A stretch of 60,000 nt of DNA from Cristatella mucedo (lineage: Eukaryota > Bryozoa > Phylactolaemata > Cristatellidae): the NCBI GenBank assembly GCA_009760855.2, contig WPIO01000009.1:5230501-5290500 (forward strand), given 5' to 3'. A program made the translations under genes and the position numbers. Position 1 is the stretch's first letter, and each line of letters begins with the position of its first letter. Of this stretch, positions 1-10,720 are shown piece after piece. The notes beneath the pieces are model-generated. The model worked only from the letters and a program-made list of their open reading frames with translations, ran no database searches and was not told the DNA's origin.

Positions 1-31
1 ATATCAGCTCCACAGTCAAATCTGCCTACAG
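1..31 (+). mobile_element. LINE-A fragment (RT thumb region)
   Basis: The first 31 bases read ISSTVKSAY, the same peptide as in the LINE-A copies at 36.8-37.1 kb and 41.8 kb (minus strand). Homology stops at about base 31 and the copy is cut by the window edge, so it is a partial copy continuing to the left. Confidence 0.7.
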
Positions 32-302
32 GAAACAGGTGACTGGTGAAGGACACGCACTTCATAATAACAGTGCCAACGCACAGCAACCAGCCTCCAC
101 AGAGAACCTTTCGGAAGCTACAGACGCTTTGCCCAGCAATGTCTACATGCTACCCGAACCGACTCCTCCGGCTTTTCAATCGACCGCGAGCGGCAGTCTC
201 TCGCCGTCTGCTGCTGCTGTGGATCTCGATCGACTGACTCGCGAGGTCTTGAACCACGTCCGATCCTCGACCTGCGCCAACTGCGCAAACTAGGTCGCGA
301 CC

Positions 303-309
303 TATAAAA
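303..309 (+). promoter_or_regulatory. TATA-like box
   Basis: TATAAAA stands at the edge of the GC-rich block, with GC-rich sequence and an E-box just downstream. Without a recognisable downstream gene this is only a candidate core promoter; a 7-base match can be chance. Confidence 0.2.
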
Positions 310-488
310 CCTCTAGCACGGCCACGTGACTACGCCGCGGACTAAATCCTCCGGCCGTCTGTACAGGAAGAGCAGAGGGGGGAGAGAGTGTGCGAGATTG
401 CGCTGCTGGTGCGCGCTAAGGGGGGCTCTTCGCGCTTTTCGCCGTCGCCCTCAGCGGCGGCCTCCTCGACCCACGACGCCGCTGAGGG

Positions 489-519
<31 letters not shown>

Positions 520-720
520 ACCTGTCTTTCTCAGCACCCCGCTGGATTGCATAGGAAAACTTGGCGAGCTCGTCCTAGAAGATCTTCTGAGCCAGGCAGC
601 CAGGTAGAGATGTCATCTTGTCTGCTTCAGCAGCGACCGCGCATCTGTTCCGCCCGCAGTGAGCCGTCTCCCGGCAGCCAGCGGGCCTCGTTCGCCTTCG
701 GGCAGCGGCGAACGCCGTGA

Positions 721-745
721 GGGGGGGGGCGGGGCGGGGCGGGGG
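721..745 (+). repeat. G-run cluster, G-quadruplex candidate
   Basis: Four runs of 9, 4, 4 and 5 guanines are separated by single cytosines, which satisfies the usual G-quadruplex pattern on the plus strand. Confidence 0.75.
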
Positions 746-995
746 CAACGACAGCGAACGTCGTCCCGGAATTCGAAGTGCGCTGCTGCTCTCCGCGCCC
801 GCCGGCCCGGCTTCGGCTGGCGTGTGGGGATCGTGACTATTCGCCCAGCTATCTCGGAGCGCGCGGGCAGGGTCGGTTTATGACTGGGCGCACTCGATCT
901 AGCCACTCCATCTAGCCTTTCAAATTAGCGGCGATTAATCTTTAGTTCGATCTACTAGAGCAGCTGTGCGTCTGCTGGCTCCGAGCCCCCCCACC

Positions 996-1020
996 ACCGC
1001 CGCCGCCGCCGCCGCCGCCG
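996..1020. repeat. (CCG)8 microsatellite
   Basis: About eight uninterrupted CCG units in the GC-rich block. Confidence 0.9.
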
Positions 1021-1180
1021 AGCGATTCAGCTGGCGACGAGGCGCGCAGCTGGCGAGCGCCATTCGTTCGCACTAGGTTGAAATCTTCTGACGAGCCAGC
1101 CTTCGGTTCGTAAGCCCCGAAAGTCTGAAGCCCGCTTCTGGCTTCTGTCATCAGCTGCAACGACCTTTCATCACTTAAGC

Positions 1181-1954
1181 CTTAGCTGTGAGCTCACTGG
1201 TCTGCTCACTTTTTTTTCTGCCCCTCTATGAAATTGTCCTTTTGATCCATTGTACTTTAAGTGCTTACGCAAATAATTCAGTCAATACTGCTAACCAAAT
1301 GTACCGCTGATCGCGGGTTTTTCTTGTGCCCCTTTGCACGCTGGTCTAATCGTAATGCTAGCGTGCTTTTACATAATCGTCTGTTGATGATACCGTGCAT
1401 TTCATTAATCTTTGGTTATTCAGTCTCTTGCAGTTGACTCTCTTGAGCCTATTGTGTCTCTTGAGTTATAACGTGCCTATATATACTGAGATCTACTTCT
1501 CTTAGAGCTCTATTCAAAGACATTATCATATGCATCAAATTCCTACTTATTTTTTGTTGTAGGGGAACAAGTATACTTCCTTAATCTCCTATACCCAAAA
1601 CAATCTAAGATAGCCATTGCTTAACAACAACTTTAATTCTGTTGTCCGGACACTATTTTAACGTTCGATAATTGTGCCGTTAGTCACGTTACCGACGTCA
1701 AGTTCACATACATGGTACGCGATGCGCCTCTACTCGAAATAAGAGGGCTCAAGAATAGGATGGGATATGAGAATTAGGAGGGCTAAAGAATACTAACTGT
1801 AGAGTGGAACATATAGAAATTTAACAGTACAGATTGCTTAGACGAACATTTTAGTTCACGTTATCTTAATTGGAAGTGGCTATAAAAAGAGTTCGCTGAT
1901 GGCGCTATACAAATACATGATTCTTATGGTTACTATTGTACAGTGAATAGTTTT
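1181..1954. other. AT-rich spacer, nothing recognised
   Basis: Composition drops sharply from the GC-rich block. No open frame, tRNA-like box or repeat shared with the rest of the window was seen. Confidence 0.6.
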
Positions 1955-2785
1955 ATTTGATTGAAACATTACCAAGAGATTTCTTTACTAAGTTCACTTC
2001 CCTCTGTATATGGACAATTTATCGAGACAAAGAGAAAAATGTACTCAGTGAAAGGGTTCGATAAGATGTCTGAGGCCTACAAATCATACTTCGATGTACC
2101 TATCGAAGATAAAAACAAGCTCTGGTCACCTTATTTGACATCGGATTACTGCAAGGAGCTCTCAACTATAAGATGAGAAATTGTGCTCGCTAGATGGATT
2201 TCTTGTGCAATATTATCGAATGAGTGAAATTAAATTTAATAATTCATAGAATTCTTACACCTTTAGTGGCTGGTGTAGGTGAGAAAAGTGACCACAAAGT
2301 TTGCTGTCCCAAGAATTTGGTGGAAACCGACTGACCGCACAGATAGCTCCTGTTTCTGCATGACAAACCCTTGCAAGCGGTGGACTTTCACGAGCGAGCC
2401 CATCCCCATATTTCCACGCATACCTTCCCTTCATCCAGCTCCCGACTTTCACACTGGCCTTAGCTCCTCGTACCCACCCCCTTATTAGAGGAATCGGCCA
2501 TCTACAGGATTGAGCAGCAAGTCAGATAGACGGGAAGATATTGCCGATCCAAATTACAACTTCACAGATGCGACTGACGAGAGAAAGCCACATTTACGCA
2601 GCTAGTAAGACCTCTACTTTCTCATCAGAGGATTTGGCATTACCAAGTCTATTACAGAGCTTCTGATATCTAGGTTTAAGTAGCAAAGCTTGTTGGATGA
2701 AAGTGTAAGAGTTACGGACCTGTGTAAGCGTCTGAAAATTTTTCTTAATTCAGGGCAAATACGAGTTCATTTTGATTAATACATG
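1955..2785 (+). pseudogene. Broken copy of a multi-copy invertebrate family
   Basis: Three blocks in order match a protein family I recall from many invertebrate genomes, often in dozens of copies and without known function. Block 1 (2053-2160) has SYFDVPIEDKNKLWSPY and a following DYCK. Block 2 (2279-2470) has KFAVPRIWWKPTDR, then SSCFCMTNP and a PSLHPAPDF-like end. Block 3 (2534-2785) has a PHLRS stretch, then DLYFLIRGFGITKSITELL and LLDESVRVTD. Block 3 contains TAG (2603), TAA (2606) and TAG (2681) in its reading frame, and blocks 1 and 2 are separated by stops, so it cannot be translated whole. The first two stops fall where family members, as I remember them, have Gln-Glu, so single-base changes explain them. 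The family name and function are not known to me; the assignment rests on motif memory. Confidence 0.6.
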
Positions 2786-2789
2786 GTTC

Positions 2790-3869
2790 TTTCACACTAA
2801 ATGTAAACCGCACGATGCGCACTAATCATTTTTCTTATTGGAGATGGGTTCATTTCGAGGTAAAGGTTGTTAAGTCACAAGCGCAAAGTGTATAGGTAAT
2901 AGGGGTAATTTTCTCTACTTCCGAGTTAAAAGCGGTGAGTTAATAAGACTTACTATCCAGGTACATTAATTGTAATAAATATCAATAATACATATTATAC
3001 AGTGAAAACATGCATACAAATGGCAGTTATGCAATATTAATATGCATCCCTATTATTTAGATATGAATAATTACACAATATTATTTGTATAACTATTGTC
3101 CGCAGTGTAAGCAGCAATAAGCACTCAAATGGAAAACTTATTTATACTGACGGAGCGATTACACGTGTATTTTCGAGTTTTTTCTTACAAGTCTAAGGAT
3201 CGTGACTAGTCGTCAGTCGGAAATGACGTCGCACGCTGTGAAAGCTTGAAAAGCAAGGGAAGTCCCCGAAGGATTAGAAGTCTTAGCCAACGTAGAGTCT
3301 GGTGCCTCCCCACTTCGGAGATGCCATGTGCAGCTGCAATTACATTTCTTACTTCATAGGCAGGCCTACGCTAGAGCTGCTACTTTAAGGCAGCGAGACT
3401 AGCCGGTTCTGCTGCCGTCGCCCGATGGCGGCTGCGGCATACAGCAGCCAGCTTCGGATCGATATCGAGTCTGTCGCAACATCAGGGCGATCTTTAGTCG
3501 CTGATAATTCGGGCGGGTGCCTGTGGCATCCACGCCCTCATCATGCAATGCCTGTCTAAGATTGGGGTCTGTCCATCGCGCGGGGGGGGGGGCCGGTGTG
3601 GCTTGGTAAAAATCTCACTACCCACTCCTGGCTTGGTATAGGTTGGACTGCTGCAAACCCGTTTTGGCAGGGTTATCGGAAGGAGCCATTGAGAATCTCC
3701 AGCTGGCAATGAATAGTTCAGGAAGGCTAGCCAGCAAATCTCAGAGGCTCAGCTAAATGTCTCCTTTGTTGAAGGAGCTTCCGTGGCTCTCCGGTCGATG
3801 ACTGGAGAAATTCTTACTCTCACCTAAAAGATCCACCGTGGCTAGGCTCCTTCTTACCTAGGCAGGCTG
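2790..3869. other. Spacer without recognised gene
   Basis: AT-rich to about 3180, then mixed. It holds a short G run near 3582-3591 and small open frames without recognisable motifs. The right-hand part may be decayed LINE-B sequence, because it leads directly into that element. Confidence 0.5.
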
Positions 3870-4330
3870 CTGCACGCTCTTCAGCCTCCTCTCGTTCTCA
3901 GGTCCTCGACGCACGAGCAATTAGCCGTTACATTACAACGACGAAAGGCCGTTGACGACTGAAACTTTTGCTGTGCAGGTCCTAGACCGCGGAACTCACC
4001 TCCATAGTTCTTTCTCGCGTAACGGCATCTGCCCTCCTGCTGCAGACTGCCGCGCATCCTGACCGGCCGTGACTACGTGCTGCTACGTCATCCTGACCGG
4101 CCGTCTTGAGCTGCTACGTCATCCTCGTTAATCACTTCCTCGGCTGCCCTCTTAACCTAAGCGTTGCTTCTCACTATCTCTTTGTTTGGCGAGATGAAGT
4201 CTGTTGGCTGCCTTATGCACACCGAAAACCGCTCAGGATTTGACTGCACTACAGGAGGGCTCTCCAGAGTGACACTAGTGACCTTGTGACCTTGTGACTG
4301 TGCTGAGTTGCAGACGGAGAAACGCTACAT
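3870..4330 (+). mobile_element. LINE-B 3' end (non-LTR retrotransposon)
   Basis: Shares its last 180 bases with seven other places in the window, ending in a GAGTTGCAGACGGAGA-like terminus. Just upstream, one frame gives PRPRNSPP, the counterpart of the RLWNSLP-type motif that closes many LINE reverse transcriptases; the copy at 51.3 kb has SPRLLNSL at the same relative place. It contains a local direct repeat (CATCCTGACCGGCCGT, about 4056 and 4091). Truncated and frame-shifted. Confidence 0.6.
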
Positions 4331-4402
4331 TGCTCAAGCGGGCGTACAGCAGGCAGGCAGTATGGAATTCGCTATCGGGACGCGGCAGCACCCCCACACG
4401 GT

Positions 4403-4403
<1 letters not shown>

Positions 4404-4465
<62 letters not shown>
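4404..4465. repeat. (CT)31 microsatellite
   Basis: Uninterrupted dinucleotide run starting 74 bases after the LINE-B terminus. Confidence 0.98.
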
Positions 4466-4468
<3 letters not shown>

Positions 4469-4571
4469 CGGAGTTTATAATGGGCCGCGGCGCCGCCGCC
4501 GTAGCCGTCCCCCTCTCAGCACGCCCACCGCACACAGCCTCAGAGCGACGCCGCTCGCCCTGCTCGCACAG

Positions 4572-4763
4572 CAGCAGAGGCAGCAGAGGCAGCAGAGGCA
4601 GCAGAGGCAGCAGAGGCAGCAGAGGCAGCAGAGGCAGCAGAGGCAGCAGAGGCAGCAGAGGCAGCAGAGGCAGCAGAGGCAGCAGAGGCAGCAGAGGCAG
4701 CAGAGGCAGCAGAGGCAGCAGAGGCAGCAGAGGCAGCAGAGGTAGCAGAGGCAGCAGAGGCAG
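4572..4763. repeat. 9-bp minisatellite, unit CAGCAGAGG, about 21 copies
   Basis: Nearly perfect tandem 9-mers; one unit near 4741 carries a C-to-T change. Because 9 is a multiple of three and the unit has no stop, several frames stay open on both strands (for example a repeated Arg-Gly-Ser), so the long open frames here are a by-product of the repeat. Confidence 0.97.
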
Positions 4764-5816
<1,053 letters not shown>

Positions 5817-6010
5817 CCGCGAGCCCGGATATGCAAAGTCGCACGGCCAAGTCCTGCGGAAGTAGCTCGCTAGCGTCAGGACGCGCGGCGCCCAGACTTG
5901 GCCGGCTACGAGCCTCGGAGTCGAGTCAAGTCTGGGCGCTGCGCGTCCTGACGCTAGCGCGCTGTTTCCACAGGACTTGGCCGTGCAGTTTTGGATATCC
6001 GGGCTCGCGG
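5817..6010. repeat. Long inverted repeat: 83-bp arms, 28-bp loop
   Basis: Bases 5817-5899 are the reverse complement of 5928-6010 with 74 of 83 positions matching and no gap. Five of the nine mismatches become G-U pairs if the plus strand is transcribed. A transcript would fold into a long hairpin. No other copy of the arm is in this window. It could be a fold-back element, a hairpin-RNA locus or a recent inverted duplication. Confidence 0.95.
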
Positions 6011-6289
6011 ATGCGCGAGTCCGTCCGGACCGCGGTCGCTTCGCTGGTCCCCCTTCGGGATTTCCCGGCATGCTTTGCGCAGCTCCTTTAGACGCACAGC
6101 CGTTCCGTATTTTCCAAATGACGTCAGCGAAACTGCTACTAAAGACTGATAACCTGGCCAGAGTGAAAGTCTGAGCAGCCGTGACTAGGTGTAGGCGTAG
6201 GGGGCCATGAGCGTACGAGATGCTTCGCGCACGGGTGACGTGCGAAGACGTGGGCAAATTCTTGCGCAACGACATCTACTCTCCAACTG
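6011..6289. other. Spacer after the inverted repeat
   Basis: GC-rich declining to moderate composition. No recognisable gene; the open frame through the inverted repeat continues here but has no domain. Confidence 0.5.
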
Positions 6290-6537
6290 CCGACTATGGC
6301 ACATCTTTTTCAGCGGTCCTGAACTGCTACTTCTATGCTACTCACTACCTCAACTGCTCTCTTAACTCTGCTATGCTTCCCACTTTCTATTTGTTGCGTG
6401 AGACGAAGTCTGTTGGCTACCGAATGCGTACCGAAAGCCGCTTAGGCTGTGAGTGCGCTATACAAAACTCTCCTGCGTAACACCCACATGGTCTTTATGA
6501 CTTTGTGGAGTTACTGACGGAGATACATTATTAAGAG
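6290..6537 (+). mobile_element. LINE-B 3' terminal fragment
   Basis: One of the best-preserved copies of the LINE-B 3' end, containing ACGAAGTCTGTTGGCTACCG and CTCCTGCGTAACACCCACAT, and ending with GTGGAGTTACTGACGGAGAT. The 5' part is missing. Confidence 0.8.
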
Positions 6538-6663
6538 CAGTCGCCAGATTGCTGCCATTTTCAGGTTGCAAATACGTGCGGACGAGCAAGAACAGTAAAA
6601 TAACATGTGAAAATGGGGTAAATGCGATGAGAAACGGGAATGAATTCGGCTAGTACTCGGTGA

Positions 6664-6829
6664 GTCGTGATGGCACACTAGGTGAGGCAGTTGCTTTTCA
6701 CGACCTCGGTCCTGACTGTCGTGGGTTCGAATCATGCAATGGGAAATCTTTTGTTAGCACTGCAAGCGGTAGTGGTAGCCGTCAAGGCTCCTCTGTTGCC
6801 ATACAAAACAGGCTGTCAAATCTGCTAGT
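6664..6829 (+). mobile_element. SINE2, tRNA-derived, full length
   Basis: Head with a pol III B-box-like GGGTTCGAATC (6723-6733), a body ending TGCAAGCGGTAGTGGTAGCC, and a 3' end with AGGCTGTCAAATCTGCTAG. The same order is seen in SINE2 copies at 35.2, 43.9, 45.8 and, inverted, 31.5 and 46.4 kb. Confidence 0.85.
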
Positions 6830-7339
6830 ATTTCTTTTCTTATGAAAATACATCGCAGTCCGACGCTGAATCGGCGCTTGAACGGCCAGCTTGCGGTTTT
6901 TACGATGTAGCCGGAAGGCAGCAGCAGCTGCTCGACGGCGCCCCGGCCTCGCTTCCTTCTGCCGGCATTACGTCGTGCAAGAGCGCGGTACACAAAACTA
7001 TCTTGTTCCGAGTGGGCCGAACGGCGGCTACTGGCACGTCCAATTATCACCTCTTGACTTCGAACGCTTGGTTAGTCGTAAGCCGTAAAGCCGTTTATCG
7101 TTAAGACACAGTGTGACCAATGCGGTGCTGCTGGGTAATTAAATTACGGCGAGAGGTAACTTTGGTTCCTTGGTGTAAAGTGCCATTTCCTTAAGTTTAT
7201 ACCTCAAAGTATACAAAATTGCCATTATTCAGCACAAGCCCAATTTTTTATTATCAAGGTGATTAAAAAATTTAAAATTTACCAATAAGCCGATAAGAAA
7301 ATGTACGAATTGGTGCCCTTTGGTTCAAATCTACTCAGT
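6830..7339. other. Spacer without recognised feature
   Basis: Moderate to AT-rich sequence; short open frames only. Confidence 0.5.
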
Positions 7340-7430
7340 CGAAATAATAAAAATAATAATAATATATTCGATATAGTGCCCTCAAAGAGCTCAATTCTTT
7401 ATAGGCATTTTAATAAATTTGCTACAAACA
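7340..7430 (-). mobile_element. LINE-A/SINE1-type 3' tail, diverged
   Basis: AAT-rich run followed by AGTGCCCTCAAAGAGCTCAA and a TATAGGCATTTTAATAAATT-like decay of the shared tail. Only the end of an element remains. Confidence 0.55.
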
Positions 7431-7714
7431 ATGAATCAAAATTATAATAAAAATAATTATTTCAGGATTCATCCACAAATGTAGTCTTCCACACTTGACA
7501 TCATCCTTGTCCACAGAGTACACGGCCCACAGTGGAGAACTTCGCCTGTGGAGAGGTTCGCGCGGTTTTTCCCGCTGTAAAAATGCAAATAAAACAGGGT
7601 TCGCCACGGTAGAGCCGCGAAAGGAGACCCATCGAGAGTTTGCCTCCATTTTGACTTTCCTCCATTTTGAAGCTTACACGACCTCCACACCTCAGCACAT
7701 CTCGAGAAATCGGG
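7431..7714. other. Spacer without recognised feature
   Basis: Open frames of 70-89 codons overlap on both strands, but none has a known motif. Confidence 0.5.
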
Positions 7715-7882
7715 AAATGCATGTCACCACTAATCATGTTATTCATGTTGTTTATCAAGCATGATATTACTCACCATTCAATCTCGTTTCCCTCTGCAGC
7801 AAATGTAAAGCGCCTAGATAGAGATTGAGTTCTCTGAGGGTGCTTTCTCAAGTACATCATCATTATTATTATTAGTAAGAAT
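7715..7882 (+). mobile_element. LINE-A 3'UTR and tail
   Basis: Matches the LINE-A 3'UTR from ATGCATGTCACC through CAAATGTAAAGCGCCTAG to an (ATT)n end. Severely 5'-truncated. Confidence 0.85.
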
Positions 7883-8211
7883 TGCCTGCGCATTAGTGTG
7901 CTAGCGAACTTCCCGGGAAGGGCGCGACGTCGACACCAGCTCGCGCCATTCATTCAGCGAGCTGCAGCAGCAGCAGCAGCAGCGACAGCAGCGATAACGA
8001 GGGTCCTGAGGTCGAAGCTCAAAGCGAACCACTAAGAAGAAGAGCAACGCCGAGTATCAAGGAACGAAGGGTTATACGCAGAACAAGCTCCAGAAACGAG
8101 CTGCCGGGCCACCAATTCCGTGAAGCTGCATAATTAGTACTGACACGACGGCGCTCTAACGCCGGCGCTCAGCTGCAAGGAGCCTGGAAGAGCCAGCCCG
8201 ATTTGAGACCG

Positions 8212-8214
<3 letters not shown>
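7883..8214. other. Spacer with (CAG)7 run
   Basis: Contains GCAGCAGCAG at 7963-7984. Otherwise unremarkable sequence leading to the GA tract. Confidence 0.6.
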
Positions 8215-8308
<94 letters not shown>

Positions 8309-8340
8309 CGAAAGAGAGAGAGAGAGTGAAAGAGAGAGCT

Positions 8341-8371
<31 letters not shown>

Positions 8372-8384
8372 AAGAGCGAGAGAG

Positions 8385-8428
<44 letters not shown>

Positions 8429-8540
8429 GGAGCTAGAGAGAGAGAGCGAGAGAGAGAGAGCGAAAGAGAGAGAGAGAGAGAGCGAAGGAGAGAGAGAGAG
8501 AGAGCGAGAGAGAGAGCTCTAGAGAGCTAGAGAGAGAGAG

Positions 8541-8596
<56 letters not shown>

Positions 8597-8753
8597 CTAG
8601 AGAGGGAGAGAGCTAGAGAGAGAGAGAGAGAGCTAGAGAGAGAGAGAAAGAGCGAGAGAGCGAGCGAGAGAGCGAGAGAGAGAGAGTGAGCTAGAGAGAG
8701 AGAGAGAGCGAGAGAGCGAGCGAGAGAGCGAGAGAGCGAGAGAGAGAGTGAGC

Positions 8754-8802
<49 letters not shown>

Positions 8803-8953
8803 CGAGCGAGAGAGAGAGAGAGAGCGAGAGAAAGGCAGAGAGGGCGAGACAGAGAGAGCGAGAGAGATAAAGCTAGAGAGCAAGAGAGAGCGAGAGAGAG
8901 AGCGAGAGAGAAAGAGAGCTAGAGAGAGATAAAGAGAGAGAGAGAAAGAGAGC

Positions 8954-9044
<91 letters not shown>

Positions 9045-9132
9045 CACGAGAGAAAGAGCGAGAGAGCTAGAGAGAAAGAGAGCGAGCGAAAGAGAAAGAT
9101 ATCAAGAGAGAGAGAGAGAGCGAAAGAGCGAG

Positions 9133-9171
<39 letters not shown>

Positions 9172-9224
9172 CAGAGGGCGAGACAGGGAGAGCGAGAGCG
9201 AGGGAGGGAGAGAGAGAGAGAGAG
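8215..9224. repeat. 1-kb GA-rich tract
   Basis: About 1,010 bases of almost pure purine on the plus strand: perfect (GA)n blocks (8215-8297, 8969-9041) mixed with GAGC, GAAA, GCTA and GGGA variants. The only interruptions are isolated C and T bases. Long Arg-Glu, Leu-Ser or Glu-Arg frames across it are artefacts of the dinucleotide. Confidence 0.98.
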
Positions 9225-10351
9225 CTCCAACAGAGTCTAATCTAATAGCGGTAGCAGGTAATCCAATTTTCAAAGGAAAGATTTGAGCTCACATTTAGTT
9301 CGACTCAGATACTATATCGGCTGCTATTTAGTAGCTACACGTTTTGCTTGCTCTCCAACTTAATTTTCTCACAGCAGCGCCTCGTTGGAGTGACTCCAGC
9401 AGAATGACTAGCTCTGAAAGACGCGGCTCTACGTTCGCTTATCGCTGGCCGCCCCTCGACGAGCCCCGGCGGATAGCTGGCCGCCACCACTCTTTAGGAC
9501 CGGTCGCGGTGCAGCCTATCGCATCATCGATGACGGCAATCGAAGGAGGGGCTGACCGGGTTAAGTAGTTCCGCGACGCAGCCGGCGCCTCGCGTGTGCG
9601 CCGGATTGATCGAGTGCTGACGCCAGCCAAGGTCGTGGTTGGCCATCGATCACTGACCGATCGCCCCGCGCCGAATACGAAGTGAACTTTCCGCGTTTTT
9701 GCCTGGCTTTGCCCCTCAGGGCGCTGCTCGACAACTCATCGCGCCGCGCCACTCGGTTTTGCCGCCAGGGCAGCAGCCGCCCGATTGCCTGCGGCTCTCG
9801 ATCGACACGCCCGCGTCTTGTAAGGACGGCCGCTCGTGATGCGGCTGGGGCCGCGGCGGTGGCGGCGCAGGCAAATCTGCGGGAGGCCCCGGGCGAATCG
9901 ATGCTCACCCGTGGCCCGCGCCGCTGGCAATGGCTGTGGCTGGCTACGGGCGAGGTACGAAGTCGTGCCGTCTATCATTATGAAGACGTTCTAGCGGCTT
10001 GTGCCTACAAGCGTACTCAGGGGGCAGGCGAAGGTCTCGCAGCGGGCGGCGCCTAGTCCTCGCCGACGCTCCGGTAGCGACCGGCGAGGCCGGCGTCTGC
10101 ACCTCGTAGCCTCGGCTAACGAGGCACAGACGCTGCCTCGATGCGCGCGCAGCTATGTCCCGACGGTAGCTGAGCGCGGCATCGATAACGAGTGAGCCCT
10201 TACCTTAACGTTGCGAGTCCACGTCTTAGTGGTGCAGAATAGACGACTCAGCAGCCGCCAGAGGGCGACGGGCTTCCGGCTTCGCCGCTCGTAGCGTGCA
10301 ATGGCTCGTCGAAGCAGCGCTATGCGGAACGACCAGTTCCAAGGTCTAGAA
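9225..10351. other. GC-rich spacer left of the receptor block
   Basis: CpG-rich from about 9400 with overlapping open frames on both strands (up to 124 codons) and no domain seen. No splice-joined gene could be supported. Confidence 0.45.
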
Positions 10352-10485
10352 CGCCGAGCTGGTTTGGTCTAGCGGTTAAGGTGCTCGCCCCGACCAAGGT
10401 CTGACTGAGGTCGTGGGCTCGAGCCCCGAGGCATGTGTGAACCGCCTGCATAGAGATTAAGTTCTCTTAGGGCGCTATATAAATG

Positions 10486-10488
<3 letters not shown>
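10352..10488 (+). mobile_element. SINE1, tRNA-derived, full length
   Basis: A-box TGGTCTAGCGG (10365-10375) and a B-box-like GGCTCGAGCCC (10416-10426) make a tRNA-like head. It is followed by ATAGAGATTAAGTTCTCTTA and GGGCGCTATATAAATG, the tail shared with LINE-A. It runs directly into (TA)n. Confidence 0.85.

Positions 10489-10534
<46 letters not shown>
10489..10534. repeat. (TA)23 microsatellite, SINE1 tail
   Basis: Uninterrupted TA immediately after the SINE1 end. Confidence 0.98.
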
Positions 10535-10537
<3 letters not shown>

Positions 10538-10584
10538 CAGCTAGCTGAATCACTATTGCGTGAGTGGGGCTGCGCAGCGTAACG

Positions 10585-10720
10585 TAATGCATCGCCGTCT
10601 AAAACTCCGCCGCACAAGGCCATGCGCCGCAATGAGCGCGTGCTACGCTGAAGATTTGACCGTAGCGAGCTCAGAGCCTAGGCGGCTTTCGGTGCACGCT
10701 TGTATGCCGCCTTAATGACT
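10585..10720 (-). mobile_element. LINE-B 3' end, diverged and inverted
   Basis: GCATCGCCGTCTAAAACTCC and GGCGGCTTTCGGTGCACGC correspond to the inverted LINE-B end at 30.2-30.4 kb, with an altered centre. Confidence 0.6.

Larger units (their letters stand above)
32..1180. other. GC-rich block, no confident gene
   Basis: GC- and CpG-rich sequence with short open frames on both strands, as expected by chance at this composition. It contains a CACGTG E-box at about 322, a G-run cluster at 721-745 and a CCG run at 996-1020. The 84-codon frame from base 39 resembles no family I know. It may be a promoter or CpG island of a gene outside the visible coding sequence. Confidence 0.5.

Noticed and set aside
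8203-9273. Arg-Glu and Leu-Ser frames over 70-118 codons
   Set aside because: Dinucleotide repeat artefacts.
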